A DNA stretch of 64,000 nt from JBQTII01 sp052387905 (GCA_052387905.1 JBQTIR010000036.1:1-64000), one strand, 5' to 3'. Positions 8,105 through 17,153 are shown, counted from the stretch's first letter. The notes: generated by a model not told the origin, from the letters alone. Translations and numbers: made by a program.

Positions 8105-8745
8105 TAGGCGTAGACGTCGTCGACCTGGAAGGTCGCCGCAGTCAACTTCTCCACGAACCCATTGTCGACGATCTGCAGGACGCGCACCTCGGCGGACTGG
8201 CCCGGGCGCAGATCGGCCGCGGTGCCGGTGTCCTTGGTGATCTCCTTGCCCTTGTCGTTCCTGGCCACGACGGTGATGTCGAACGAGCGCGTGAGCTCGC
8301 CGGTGTTGGTGACGAACAGCGGCAAGGAGGCCGTCGGGATGCCGCTGCGGTCGGTGTCGACCTGGATACGGCCGACCTTGACGGCCAAGCCGGGGATGAC
8401 CTCGGTGCCCCCGCGTTGCTCGGCGGCCGAGATGGCGCTGGCGCGACTGCGGTCCTCCTCGTCGGAGCGCAGCAGCGTCGCCAACGCGGCGATCGCTTCG
8501 GGGGACATGTCCACCGAGGTGGTGGTGCCGGTCAGTTCGTCGGCGGCGACCGTCCCGGGTGCGGCCACCACGGGGGTGTCGGCGTTGGCGTTACGGGCGT
8601 AGGCAGCGGCTCCGACGGTGATGCCGGCGGCGGAGGCGGCGAGCACAGTGACGCTGACGGTGAGTCGGGCGCCACGACGTGGTCGGCGCCGCGCGGGGGG
8701 CAGCGAGCCGAAGTCGGGGGCAGACCTCTGGGGCGGACGGGTCAT
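8101..8745 (-). CDS. Hypothetical membrane-anchored extracytoplasmic protein, 214 aa
   Basis: A basic cytoplasmic tail rich in Arg/Pro (residues 1-26) is followed by a hydrophobic anchor (about 28-50). The extracellular part contains a likely beta-sandwich in residues 120-214 (LPLFVTNTGELTRSFDITVVARND), similar in style to Ig-like or FxLYD-type domains. I do not recognise a named family. ATG 8745 follows AAAGGGA. It overlaps the sucrase/ferredoxin-like gene by 4 nt and so forms an operon with it. Confidence 0.65.
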   Translation of the reverse strand: MTRPPQRSAPDFGSLPPARRRPRRGARLTVSVTVLAASAAGITVGAAAYARNANADTPVVAAPGTVAADELTGTTTSVDMSPEAIAALATLLRSDEEDRSRASAISAAEQRGGTEVIPGLAVKVGRIQVDTDRSGIPTASLPLFVTNTGELTRSFDITVVARNDKGKEITKDTGTAADLRPGQSAEVRVLQIVDNGFVEKLTAATFQVDDVYAY

Positions 8746-8972
8746 GGGCCCTGGGGTCCCTTTCGCCTGGCGGAGGCGACCGTCGGAAGTGGATCATGTT
8801 TCCCGAGCGGTTCCTGAGATGGGAGTGACCTCCCGAGGATGACTCGAGTGACGGCAACGGTTCGCCCAAAGACGAGTACTTTTCGTACGCCTGATTCCCT
8901 GCGTTCTTTCAGGTGGGCGCCGCTTTGCCGTTGTTCGGTGATCTTGCTGCACGGATTGGCCCTGCAACGCCG

Positions 8973-10298
8973 TCAGAGGCGCTGGCCCACGGTGGTGGAG
9001 AGCCGGACCGGGAGAGTGGCCCAGCCGTGCAGAATTCGGGTCTCGCGTCGCCTCGGGGGGTCGGCGGCGGCCAGGTTCGGGAAGCGTTCGAACAGCATCC
9101 GTAGGCCGATCTCGCCCTCGGCGCGGGCGAGGGCTGCGCCGAGGCAGAAGTGCGACCCGGCGGAGAAGGCCAGGTGCTCGCGGGCGTTGGCCCGTCGCAC
9201 GTCGAAGGTGTGCGGGTCGGCAAAGACCGCCGGGTCCCGGTTGGCGCCGGCGAGCAGCAAGGCAACGAGGTTGTGCTGGGGAACGGCGACCCCGGCAACG
9301 ATGGTGTCTCGCGTGGCGTGGCGAGCGGTGTTCTGCACGGGGGAGTCGAAGCGCAGCACCTCCTCCACCGCGTTGCGCCACAGGCCGGGGTCGGCCTGCA
9401 GGAGCGCCAGTTGGTCGGGGTGTTCCAGCAACAGCACGGTGGCGTTGCCGATCAGGTTCACCGTCGTCTCGAATCCGGCGGCAAGGACCAGGCCCGCGAG
9501 CGAGGTCAGTTCGGCGTCGCCGAGTTCGGCACCGCCCTCCTCGCGCCCGGCCATCACCACGCGGCTGAGCAGGTCGTCGCCCGGGTTGCGCTTGAGCTGC
9601 TGGCAGTGGTGCAACAGCCAGGTGTTGAGCTGCTTCAGGGAACGCTCGGAGCGACGGAAGGTGCGCAGCCCGACGCCGATGTCGAGGCTGGAGGCAAGGT
9701 CGTCCCCCCAGCTCAGGAAGGTGTCCTGCATCGAGATCGGCACGCCCAGGATGCGGGCGATGACCTGCACGGGAAGCACGTGGGCGTACTCGGTGATGAG
9801 GTCGGCCCGTCCGCCGGTGGGGTGGCGGCGCTGCATCTGGTCCAGCAGGGTGGTGGCGATCTCGGTGACGTCGGCGGAGACCTTGTCCACCGCCCGGGCG
9901 CTGAATGCCTTGGCCACCAGGCGGCGGTAGCGCTGGTGGTCCGCACCGTCGATCACCAGCAGGGACGGTGGTTCGATCGGGCCCGGATTGGACTCATCGC
10001 GCGCCCAGGCTCCGGCCCTCGCCAGCGGACGCGGGAGAGCGGACAGCGGCAGGCCCGCGCCGAAGTCGGGGCTGCGCAGAATCTCGGTAATGACGGCGTG
10101 GCGTGCGGTGACCATCGCGAACGAACCCGGAACGATCGGGCCCTTCGTGCGGACTTCGTCGTAGATCGGGTGGGGGTCGATCTCGCTGCCACCCAGGACG
10201 ATCTGGGCGTGCAGGTCGCCCTTGCGGGCCCCGGCCTGGATCGCGGTGCGGGCAAGTCCGTGGCGGACTCCCCAGCGGACTGCGGATTTAACGGGCAC
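8973..10298 (-). CDS. Cytochrome P450
   Basis: This soluble bacterial class P450 of 441 aa has the I-helix oxygen-binding motif AGFETT (about residue 283), the K-helix EEVLR and the haem-binding loop FSAGSHFCLGAALAR with Cys385 as proximal ligand. Substrate is unknown. No ferredoxin or ferredoxin reductase gene is adjacent, so it probably uses shared redox partners; the sucrase/ferredoxin-like protein downstream is a speculative partner. A 227-bp spacer separates it from the next gene on the same strand, so it is probably transcribed alone. The region from 10299 to 10398 holds no gene and could be its promoter. Confidence 0.93.
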   Translation of the reverse strand: MPVKSAVRWGVRHGLARTAIQAGARKGDLHAQIVLGGSEIDPHPIYDEVRTKGPIVPGSFAMVTARHAVITEILRSPDFGAGLPLSALPRPLARAGAWARDESNPGPIEPPSLLVIDGADHQRYRRLVAKAFSARAVDKVSADVTEIATTLLDQMQRRHPTGGRADLITEYAHVLPVQVIARILGVPISMQDTFLSWGDDLASSLDIGVGLRTFRRSERSLKQLNTWLLHHCQQLKRNPGDDLLSRVVMAGREEGGAELGDAELTSLAGLVLAAGFETTVNLIGNATVLLLEHPDQLALLQADPGLWRNAVEEVLRFDSPVQNTARHATRDTIVAGVAVPQHNLVALLLAGANRDPAVFADPHTFDVRRANAREHLAFSAGSHFCLGAALARAEGEIGLRMLFERFPNLAAADPPRRRETRILHGWATLPVRLSTTVGQRL

Positions 10299-10398
10299 AG
10301 CGACCTCCGGCGGCTAGGCTGACCCGTATCTTACCGAAAGTCAGTTGTCGTGCCAGAGGTCGCTGGGCGACGCTTCGCTGCTCGAGAGCCCGTGGGCT

Positions 10399-10641
10399 TT
10401 ATTCGTAGGTGCGACGTTCCTCGACCACGGTGCTCGTGCGCGGCTCCCCGGCGGCGGACGTGGTCGTCACGCCCCGACGGCGCGGCGCGAAAATAATGAG
10501 ATCGAGAATGATGCCCAGCACACCTGCGGCGACCAGAATCCAGCCCACCGTGGCGATGTCGACGCCACTGGCCTCGTAGTCCACCGCCAACGCGAGAATC
10601 AGGCCTCCCGCGATGAAGAAAATGCCGACGCCGATACCCAT
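10399..10641 (-). CDS. DUF6458-like small membrane protein, 80 aa
   Basis: The protein starts MGIGVGIFFIAGGLILALAV and contains GVDIATVGWILVAAGVLGIIL, so it has two transmembrane helices separated by a short polar turn. This is the typical pattern of the small actinobacterial DUF6458 family. The C-terminus is a polar tail with EERRTYE. GAGAGGA precedes ATG 10641; the frame is open upstream, but that extension is not membrane-like and lacks family similarity. Function is unknown. Confidence 0.75.
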   Translation of the reverse strand: MGIGVGIFFIAGGLILALAVDYEASGVDIATVGWILVAAGVLGIILDLIIFAPRRRGVTTTSAAGEPRTSTVVEERRTYE

Positions 10642-10733
10642 GATCTGTGTCCTCTCCCGTGCGCGCGCTGCTGCGCGGCCAGGGAGATCTACCCCCTGGT
10701 CCAGCAGGGAAACCGCCGGGATCGACCGGAGGG

Positions 10734-11378
10734 TCAATCCCGTGGGAAGCGCACTCCGGTCTCGGCGTGGCAGTCGTAGCCGTGGGGGACCTTGAACAGG
10801 TACTGCTGGTGGTAGGCCTCGGCGTAGTAGAACTCCCCGGCCGGCGCGATCTCGGTGGTGATCTCGCCGAGGCCGGCGCGGGTCAGAGCGTCCTGGTAGA
10901 GGTCGCGGGACTCGATCGCGGTCTTGGCCTGGGAATCGGTGGTCGTGTAGATCGCCGAGCGGTACTGGGTACCGATGTCCCCGCCCTGGCGATTGGTCGT
11001 CGTCGGGTCGTGGATCTCCCAGAACTTGATCAGCAGGTCGGCGTAGGACAGCACCGACGGGTCGAACACCACGAGCACCGCCTCAGTGTGCCCCGTCTTC
11101 GCCGTGCAGGTCTCCTCGTAGGTGGGGTTCGGGGTGAAGCCGCCGGAATATCCGACCGCGGTCGAATAAACCCCGGGCAGCTGCCAGAACTTGCGTTCGG
11201 CGCCCCAGAAGCAACCCAGGCCGAGGATCGCGACCTCAAGGCCGTCGGGGAACGGTGGGAACAACGGGTTGCCGTTCACCGCGTGATGCGTCGGCACGTC
11301 GTACGGGCGCTCCGCTCGTCCGGGCAGGGCCTGCTCCGGCGTCACCATCGTCTGCTTCGCTCCGCGTCCGAACAACAT
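10734..11378 (-). CDS. msrA: Peptide methionine-S-sulfoxide reductase
   Basis: The protein reduces methionine-S-sulfoxide in proteins, using thioredoxin. The catalytic motif GLGCFWGAE carries nucleophile Cys56, and the family blocks GYSGGFTPNPTYEE, GHTEAVLVVFDP, DIGTQYRSAIY and EAYHQQYL are present. The C-terminal tail holds GYDCHAETG, whose Cys may be the resolving residue, although the usual glycine-rich tail is altered. At 214 aa it is a normal length for long actinobacterial MsrA. It is divergent from metB across a 104-bp gap. Confidence 0.95.
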   Translation of the reverse strand: MLFGRGAKQTMVTPEQALPGRAERPYDVPTHHAVNGNPLFPPFPDGLEVAILGLGCFWGAERKFWQLPGVYSTAVGYSGGFTPNPTYEETCTAKTGHTEAVLVVFDPSVLSYADLLIKFWEIHDPTTTNRQGGDIGTQYRSAIYTTTDSQAKTAIESRDLYQDALTRAGLGEITTEIAPAGEFYYAEAYHQQYLFKVPHGYDCHAETGVRFPRD

Positions 11379-11421
11379 CGGCTGCTCCCTTCCTTGTCAG
11401 CCTCAACTCTGACCGACGCCC

Positions 11422-11455
11422 CGATGTTCCGGCCAGGTGGGGCAACGATGTTCCG
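11422..11455. promoter_or_regulatory. Direct repeat CGATGTTCCG in the msrA-metB promoter region
   Basis: Two identical 10-bp copies of CGATGTTCCG lie at 11422-11431 and 11446-11455, 24 bp apart from start to start. They precede TACGGT at 11470-11475, a possible metB -10. The arrangement could be a binding site for a regulator acting on metB or msrA. There is no experimental support. Confidence 0.35.
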
Positions 11456-11482
11456 CGCTCGGTAAGGCCTACGGTGGCGCAC

Positions 11483-12637
11483 ATGTCTGACGAGAGCGCT
11501 GCGCACGGCTTCGCCACCCGGGCCATCCACGCCGGCCAGGAGCCTGATGCCGGGACCGGGGCGGTGGTCCCGCCGATCTACCAGGTCTCGACCTACAAGC
11601 AGGACGGCGTCGGGGGACTGCGCGGGGGCTACGAGTACAGCCGCAGCGCCAACCCGACCCGCACCGCGCTGGAGACCTGTCTGGCAGATCTGGAAGGCGG
11701 CGCTCGCGGCTTGGCGTTCGCTTCCGGCCTGGCTGCCCAGGACACGGTGGTGCGCACGATCTGCGTGCCCGGCGACCACGTGATCATCCCCGGCGATGCC
11801 TACGGCGGCACCTACCGACTCTTCGCCCGGGTCTTCGCGCGGTGGCGGCTGGAGTTCACCGCGGTCTCGCTCGATGACCTCGACGCGGTCCGGGCCGCGA
11901 TGCGCCCGCGCACCCGGTTGATCTGGTGCGAGACGCCGACCAACCCGATGCTCGGGATCGCCGACATCGCCGCGCTCGCCGAGATCGCGCACAACGCCGG
12001 TGCCGTGCTGGCCGTCGACAACACCTTCGCCTCGCCGTATCTGCAGACCCCGTTGGCGCTCGGCGCCGACATCGTCACGCACTCCACGACCAAGTACCTG
12101 GGCGGGCACTCCGACGTCGTCGGTGGCGCGCTGGTCGCCGCGGGTAAGGGCCTGGGAGAGGATCTGGCGTTTCATCAGAACGCGATCGGGGCGGTGGCCG
12201 GGCCGTTCGACTCCTGGCTGGTGCTGCGGGGCGCGAAGACGCTCGCGCTGCGCATGCAGCAGCACTGCGCGAACGCCGCTGCGATCGTGGAGATGCTGCG
12301 GGAGCACCACAAGGTCTGGCAGGTCCACTACCCGGGATTGGAAACCCATCCCGGCCATGAGGTGGCGGCGCGTCAGATGCGTGACTTCGGCGGGATGATC
12401 TCGTTCCAGGTCTCCGGTGGATCCGACGCAGCTCTTGAGGTCTGCGAGCGGACCAAGATCTTCACCCTGGCCGAATCGCTTGGGGGCGTGGAGTCACTGA
12501 TCGAACACCCCGCGCGGATGACCCATGCCTCGGTCAGCGGGTCAGCGCTGGAGGTCCCCGCCGATCTGGTCCGGGTCTCCGTCGGCATCGAGAATGTCGA
12601 AGACCTTCTTGCCGACCTGGACCAGGCCCTCGGCTGA
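11483..12637 (+). CDS. metB: Cystathionine gamma-synthase / gamma-lyase family enzyme
   Basis: This is a Cys/Met-metabolism PLP enzyme of 384 aa. Landmarks are PPIYQVSTY, YEYSRSANPTR, the pyridine-stacking region PGDAYGGTYRL, AVDNTFASPYLQ and PLP lysine 204 in HSTTKYLGGHSD. The C-terminal LAESLGGVESLIEHPARMTH fits the gamma-synthase/lyase group. It either makes cystathionine from O-succinyl/acetyl-homoserine and cysteine or cleaves it; sequence alone does not separate these. ATG 11483 was chosen because the family begins here (GFATRAIHAGQ). The position matches Rv1079 metB relative to cbs and greA. Confidence 0.93.
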   Translation: MSDESAAHGFATRAIHAGQEPDAGTGAVVPPIYQVSTYKQDGVGGLRGGYEYSRSANPTRTALETCLADLEGGARGLAFASGLAAQDTVVRTICVPGDHVIIPGDAYGGTYRLFARVFARWRLEFTAVSLDDLDAVRAAMRPRTRLIWCETPTNPMLGIADIAALAEIAHNAGAVLAVDNTFASPYLQTPLALGADIVTHSTTKYLGGHSDVVGGALVAAGKGLGEDLAFHQNAIGAVAGPFDSWLVLRGAKTLALRMQQHCANAAAIVEMLREHHKVWQVHYPGLETHPGHEVAARQMRDFGGMISFQVSGGSDAALEVCERTKIFTLAESLGGVESLIEHPARMTHASVSGSALEVPADLVRVSVGIENVEDLLADLDQALG

Positions 12638-12644
12638 GGGAGCC

Positions 12645-13451
12645 TTAACGGCCGCGGCGACCGAACGCGCGGTAGGCCAGGACATGCAACATCGGCGGCT
12701 GGGTGCAGGCATCCAGGTCGGCAACCGCGGCATCCCACCTCGCGAGATCTGCGTCGTCGACGAACCCGGCAGCACGCAACGATTCGCGGGCCGTGTAGGG
12801 CGGCGGGCGCAGACCCGTCACCCATGGGTAAATCGACACCTCACCGACGTGGCACCCCACCTCCAGGTCGGCTCGCTCCAGCAGGGTCCCCAGACGGACG
12901 CCGGTCTGCAGGTCGTTACCGCGCGAATTCTGGAATGCGAGGTAGCGCTCGCCCATCTCGTCCCAGACCGGGTGCGGCGGGCGCAGTCGGACGTAGGTGT
13001 AGTCCACGTCGACGAGAAATACGCAGCCGCCAGGGGTGATCAGGGAGGCGGCATGGTCGACGATGTCTTGCTCGGTGGGTCCGTTGTGGGCGAGCACGTG
13101 GCGCACCATCACGACATCGGCACTCGCTGGTTCAAGCCCACTGGATGCCACGTCTGCGTGGCGCACCGACGCGTGGTCCAGCCCCGCCGTGTCGATCGCC
13201 TCCTGTGCCGCAGCGACCGCGTCCGGATCCCCGTCGACGCCGATCACCGAGCCGTCGGTCCCGACGATCTCGGCCATCACCGCCAGCACCGCACCCGGGC
13301 CACAGCCCAGGTCGACAACCCGGGCTCCGGCGACGAGGCCGGCGTCGGTCCAGTGCTGCGATTCCTGCTCACGGGCTCGCTCGGCCATCAGCCGGTACCG
13401 GGCACGTTCGTTGTCGCTCAGGCGCAGGGCGTACTCGGGCATGACGCGCAT
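12645..13451 (-). CDS. Class I SAM-dependent methyltransferase
   Basis: The roughly 268-aa protein has the SAM-binding motif I VVDLGCGPGAVLAVMAE, the acidic loop VIGVDGDPDAV, motif II VRHADV and a post-motif region SADVVMVRHVLAH. It resembles the UbiE/ArsM-like small-molecule methyltransferases. ATG 13451 (MRVMPEYALRLSDNERARY) or ATG 13442 is the likely start; further upstream the frame is open but unlike the family. It converges on metB with a 7-nt gap and may be co-transcribed with the MFS gene upstream. Substrate is unknown. Confidence 0.85.
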   Translation of the reverse strand: MRVMPEYALRLSDNERARYRLMAERAREQESQHWTDAGLVAGARVVDLGCGPGAVLAVMAEIVGTDGSVIGVDGDPDAVAAAQEAIDTAGLDHASVRHADVASSGLEPASADVVMVRHVLAHNGPTEQDIVDHAASLITPGGCVFLVDVDYTYVRLRPPHPVWDEMGERYLAFQNSRGNDLQTGVRLGTLLERADLEVGCHVGEVSIYPWVTGLRPPPYTARESLRAAGFVDDADLARWDAAVADLDACTQPPMLHVLAYRAFGRRGR

Positions 13452-13543
13452 TCTGACGCCATCGTCGCCGGTCCGACAAGGCTGAGGAGCCCGATCGTGC
13501 GGGCGCAGCGTCACCACTCGCCGCGTGCTTTCCTGACGTTATG

Positions 13544-14773
13544 TCAGTCAACGCCGGGTGGCGCCGGGTCGGCCAGGTGCCGCCGCATCGTCTCGGGCAT
13601 CCGCAGCGCGAACACCAGGGCGATCGACATGACGATCGCGGTGGAGGCCCAAGCCGCGCCGTAGCCGACGTGTTCGGCCAGGGCTCCGGCGGCCAGAGGG
13701 CCGGCCACGGCGCCGAGGTCCCCGGCCATCCCGTACGCGGCCACCACGGTGCCGCCGCGGCCCTGCACCACGTCGCCCAGTACCGCAGAGGGGCCAACGC
13801 TCAACGTCGCCGCGGTCACGCCGAATGCCGCCATTGCCAGCAGGAACGCCGCGTCGTTCTCCCAAATCGCGAGCAGCAGCGCACCGAAGGCGCCCAGGGC
13901 GGTCCCGGCGATGATCAGCGGCTTACGGCCGATGGAGTCCGCCACTCGCCCGACCGGGTACAGCAGCGCGACATGGACCAACGAGCCGACCAGGAACCCG
14001 ACGCCGGTCCACAGAGGTCCGCGTCGCAGTACCTCCACGACGAACAGCGGGATCAGGGAGGAGCGGACGCCGAAGATCGCCCAACCGGTACAGGCGTTCG
14101 CGGCCAGCGCTGCACGGTAGGCCGGGTTGCGCAGCGCGGTGCGTAACGTCGTGTGGTCCTCCAGAGCGCCGTTCGCCGCCGCCTCTGCGTGCTCTGCTCG
14201 GGTGAGGAAGACCATGGCGATCGTGCCGGCGGCGGCCAGGGTGCCCGCGTAGACGAAGAAGGGCAGGCGCAAGGAGATGTCGCCGAGCACACCACCGAGG
14301 AACGGCCCGGTCACCCCGCCGACGAGGAAGCCGCCGGAGAACACCCCGCTGGCCCGCCCGCGCTGGTGCGAGGACACCGAGCGCAGCAGCAGACTGGTCG
14401 CCGACACGGTGAACATCACCGAGCCGACGCCGCCGATGGCGCGCAGGCCCAGCATCTGGCCGTAGCTCTGGGCCAGGCCGGTGAGCAGGCTGGAGACCGC
14501 GACGATGCCGACGCCGGTGGCCAGCACCACGCGCTCTCCGAACCGGTTGACCAGCCACCCGCCACCGGGGCCGAACACCAGGCGCATGAAGGCGAAGGCG
14601 GAGATGACCAGGGCGGCTGCGGTTTGGCCCACTCCGAACTCGCGGGCGAAGACCGGCACGACCGGGGCGACGATGCCGAAGCCGAGGCCGACGGCCAGCG
14701 CAACGGCACCCAGGACCCAGACCTCGCGGGGCAGGTCGGAGGACCCGGTCCGCCGTGAGATCAGTGCGCGCAT
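13544..14773 (-). CDS. MFS transporter, 12-TM multidrug-efflux type
   Basis: The 409-aa membrane protein has about 12 hydrophobic helices. The MFS loop-2/3 motif appears as FGPGGGWLVNRFGERVVLATG, and a second copy at half-length reads GRVADSIGRKPLIIAGT. RASGVFSGGFLVGGVTGP matches drug:H+ antiporter motif C. It probably exports a small hydrophobic compound. The region upstream (14774-15072) is repeat-rich and must contain its promoter if it is not transcribed from the VWA gene. Confidence 0.88.
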   Translation of the reverse strand: MRALISRRTGSSDLPREVWVLGAVALAVGLGFGIVAPVVPVFAREFGVGQTAAALVISAFAFMRLVFGPGGGWLVNRFGERVVLATGVGIVAVSSLLTGLAQSYGQMLGLRAIGGVGSVMFTVSATSLLLRSVSSHQRGRASGVFSGGFLVGGVTGPFLGGVLGDISLRLPFFVYAGTLAAAGTIAMVFLTRAEHAEAAANGALEDHTTLRTALRNPAYRAALAANACTGWAIFGVRSSLIPLFVVEVLRRGPLWTGVGFLVGSLVHVALLYPVGRVADSIGRKPLIIAGTALGAFGALLLAIWENDAAFLLAMAAFGVTAATLSVGPSAVLGDVVQGRGGTVVAAYGMAGDLGAVAGPLAAGALAEHVGYGAAWASTAIVMSIALVFALRMPETMRRHLADPAPPGVD

Positions 14774-14852
14774 TGCGTCGTCGTGCTCGCACCGCTGGTT
14801 GTCACCTCCGGACCAACCGCCGCCGCCGCGCCCGCATTCCGCCTGCGCAAAC

Positions 14853-14937
14853 GCGCATCGATGCGCTGCGAGTGGTGAAAATCGACCACATCACCACCAC
14901 CAGCGCATCAGAGGCCACCGGCCGCGCATCGATGCGC
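14853..14937. repeat. Two copies of a 14-bp palindrome upstream of the MFS gene
   Basis: GCGCATCGATGCGC, a perfect palindrome, occurs at 14853-14866 and again at 14924-14937 (71 bp apart). Between them is GTGGTG...CACCACCAC, which can pair too. The pair lies about 80-160 bp upstream of the MFS start codon, so a paired operator is one explanation and a cruciform-forming repeat another. Confidence 0.5.
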
Positions 14938-14949
14938 AGATGGTCGTGG

Positions 14950-15070
14950 GGGCGGGACGGGGCGGGACGGGGCGGGACGGGACGGGGCGGGGCGGGGCGG
15001 GGCGGGGCGGGGCGGGGCGGGGCGGGGCGGGGCGGGACGGGGCGGGACGGGGCGGGGCGGGACGGGGCGC
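14950..15070 (+). repeat. G-rich 5-bp tandem repeat (GGGGC/GGGAC), about 24 units
   Basis: About 120 bp consist almost only of GGGGC and GGGAC pentamers on the plus strand. The array begins after the second ATCGATGCGC palindrome and ends 3 bp before the stop codon of the VWA gene. Runs of three or four G every 5 bases make the plus strand a strong candidate for G-quadruplex formation. Reading frames through it (PRPAPP...) are repeat artefacts. Confidence 0.85.
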
Positions 15071-15072
15071 GG

Positions 15073-17037
15073 TCAGCCGGCGCGGCGGCGCTCGGAGGTA
15101 CGGGCGCGCAGGAAGTCGCTGACGACGTAGTCGCCCAGGCGCGCCGGGTCGGGGTGGAAGACGCGGCCACCGTTGCGCTTGGCCACTGTCTCGCAGAAGG
15201 CGGCCAGGCTGGGGTCCGGGTCGAGGGAGAAGATGCTCAGGGTTGCCCCGCGCCGGGTCATCGCGTCGACCTGGGCGTAGGTGAGCGTGAGGGTCTCCGG
15301 GGCCGGGGGCCAGTCGAACCACACCTCGCCGTCGCGGAGCAGGTGGGCGGTGGGCTCGCCGTCGGTGACCACGAGCACGATGCGCTCGGCGCCCGGGTGC
15401 TTGTCGAGGAAGCGGCCGGCGAGCAGCAGGGCATGCTGCAGATTGGTGCCCTGGACGTAGTCCGGTTCCAGGGTCGGCAGGTCGGTTGCGGCAATCTCCC
15501 CGGCGTAACGAGCGAAGCCGATGATCTGCACGGCGTCGTTCGGGTACATCCCGGTGATCAGGGCGTGCAGCGCGAGGGCGGTGGTCTTGGCCGACATCCA
15601 GGTGTCGCGCAGGACCATCGAATAGCTCATGTCGATGAGCAGGCTGATTGCCGCACGACCGCGGCGCTCGGTCTCGGCGACCTCGAAGTCACCGACGTCC
15701 AGGCCGATGGGCTGACCCGGGGCGACGGTGCCGGCGCGGCGCACCGCATTGGTCAGGGTCCGCACGACGTCGAGGGGTTGCGCGTCGCCGAACTGCCACG
15801 GCCTACTTGCGCCGGTGAGCTCACCGGCGGCACCGGCGGAATGCACCTCGTGCCCACCGGGGCGCGGCGCGGACAGCGACGCGAACACCCGGCGCAGCGC
15901 GGTCTGCCCCAGTCGGCGCACGGCCTTCGGGGAGAGCTCGAGGCGACCCCCGCTGCGGCTGAGCCAGCCTTGCTCTTCGAGTTCGCGTGCGATGCGCCGC
16001 AATTGGTCGATGTCATCCAACGCGCCGCGCCCCAGGGCCCGCCGCACCGCCTCGTCGTCCACGTCGTCCAGGCTCGCACCCGGGTAGTCCTGGCCCAGTT
16101 GCGCGGAGAGCTCCTCCAGGTCCGAGAGCTCCGCCAGCGCCGAGGTGGCATCGCCCAGCCCCAGGGGTTGATCGCCGATCAGGCGGGAGCCGCGCTCCCA
16201 GTCCAGGTCCGGCCGCCGCGCCCGCATCGCGTCGGCGAGTCGGGCCATCTCCGCGGCCACGCCGAGGTCGTCGAAAACTCCGGCGGACAGCTCGGCCAGT
16301 TCCTGGCGTTGCTCAGGGGTCAGGGAATCCATCAGCCGGGAGGCGGCGGCCATCCGGCGGGCCAGGGAGTCGACGAGCTCCTCAAGGTTTTGTGGGTGGT
16401 CAGGGAAGAAGTCGCCGAAGCGAGACATGAACTCGTCGAACTGATCCTGCGTCAGTTCCCCGCGCTCATCCGCGTCGAGCATCTGGTTCAGCTCGGCCAT
16501 CATGTCCGCGACGCGGCTCATATCCTCCGCGCTCGCGCCTTCCAGGGCCTGCTTCATCCCGGCGAAGCTGCTGTCGAGCACCTCCCGGCGCAGCAGGTCA
16601 CCGATCTCGGCGTAGGTCGCCGCAGCCGCGGGGGAGCGCCAGTCGTACTCGCGCAGCTCGCGCACTGCCCGGGCGGTCTCGCTCGCGACCGCATCCAGAC
16701 GCGTCTCGCGGAATCGCGCGTCGTCGCTCGGGTCGGGGAACAACGCCGCGCGTTCCTGACCGATCGCGGTGTCGAGCAGGCGCCGGACCTCCTCCAGCGT
16801 CCCGTCCGCACGCCCGCGCTTCTGTGCGGCCTTGCGTCGGCGCAACGCCTCGCGCCGAAGCTCATCGAGGCCGCGTCGCCCGGCCATTCCTTCGCGCAGC
16901 AACTCACGCAGCGCATCCGGGATCCGGTCTCCGTGCATGACACGGTCGCCGATGTCGTCCAGGGCGCGGCGCACGTCGTAGGGGGCGGCGAGCGGATCAG
17001 GCCCGTCGTCAAAGGCGTGGTAGCGGTAGCGCGTCAT
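15073..17037 (-). CDS. VWA-domain protein, partner of a MoxR/Mg-chelatase-like ATPase
   Basis: The 654-aa protein has a long, charged, helical N-terminal region (residues 1-430, rich in Glu/Arg/Leu). A C-terminal von Willebrand factor A domain follows, with MIDAS residues DMSYS at 469-473, Thr near 531 (QGTN) and Asp 559 in VTDGEPT, so it should bind Mg2+. Proteins of this type pair with AAA+ ATPases as metal-dependent chaperones or insertases. The AAA+ gene is directly upstream on the same strand, as with Rv0958-Rv0959 in M. tuberculosis. Two palindromic repeats separate the two genes. The target is unknown. Confidence 0.85.
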   Translation of the reverse strand: MTRYRYHAFDDGPDPLAAPYDVRRALDDIGDRVMHGDRIPDALRELLREGMAGRRGLDELRREALRRRKAAQKRGRADGTLEEVRRLLDTAIGQERAALFPDPSDDARFRETRLDAVASETARAVRELREYDWRSPAAAATYAEIGDLLRREVLDSSFAGMKQALEGASAEDMSRVADMMAELNQMLDADERGELTQDQFDEFMSRFGDFFPDHPQNLEELVDSLARRMAAASRLMDSLTPEQRQELAELSAGVFDDLGVAAEMARLADAMRARRPDLDWERGSRLIGDQPLGLGDATSALAELSDLEELSAQLGQDYPGASLDDVDDEAVRRALGRGALDDIDQLRRIARELEEQGWLSRSGGRLELSPKAVRRLGQTALRRVFASLSAPRPGGHEVHSAGAAGELTGASRPWQFGDAQPLDVVRTLTNAVRRAGTVAPGQPIGLDVGDFEVAETERRGRAAISLLIDMSYSMVLRDTWMSAKTTALALHALITGMYPNDAVQIIGFARYAGEIAATDLPTLEPDYVQGTNLQHALLLAGRFLDKHPGAERIVLVVTDGEPTAHLLRDGEVWFDWPPAPETLTLTYAQVDAMTRRGATLSIFSLDPDPSLAAFCETVAKRNGGRVFHPDPARLGDYVVSDFLRARTSERRRAG

Positions 17038-17050
17038 GCATCCTCGTTGC

Positions 17051-17090
17051 GTCCGAAGGAGTGGTCGCTATTGCAGCCACTTTTTCGGAC
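17051..17090 (+). repeat. REP-like 40-bp palindromic repeat, copy 1
   Basis: Starts GTCCGAAGGAGTGG, centre TCGCTATTGCAG, ends CCACTTTTTCGGAC. The arms form a 14-bp stem with two G-U pairs and a 12-nt loop. It lies between the AAA+ and VWA genes, 13 bp before the VWA start codon on the other strand. Forward orientation by its centre. Confidence 0.85.
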
Positions 17091-17113
17091 ATCCGCGTGG
17101 GTGTGGTGCGGAC

Positions 17114-17153
17114 GTCCGAAGGAGTGGTCGCTATTGCAGCCACTTCGTCGGAC
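17114..17153 (+). repeat. REP-like 40-bp palindromic repeat, copy 2
   Basis: Same ends and centre as copy 1 (GTCCGAAGGAGTGG ... GCTATTGCAGCC ... TCGGAC), 63 bp downstream and in the same orientation. Flanking GGAC/GTCC extends the stem. It lies 17 bp from the stop codon of the AAA+ gene. Confidence 0.85.
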
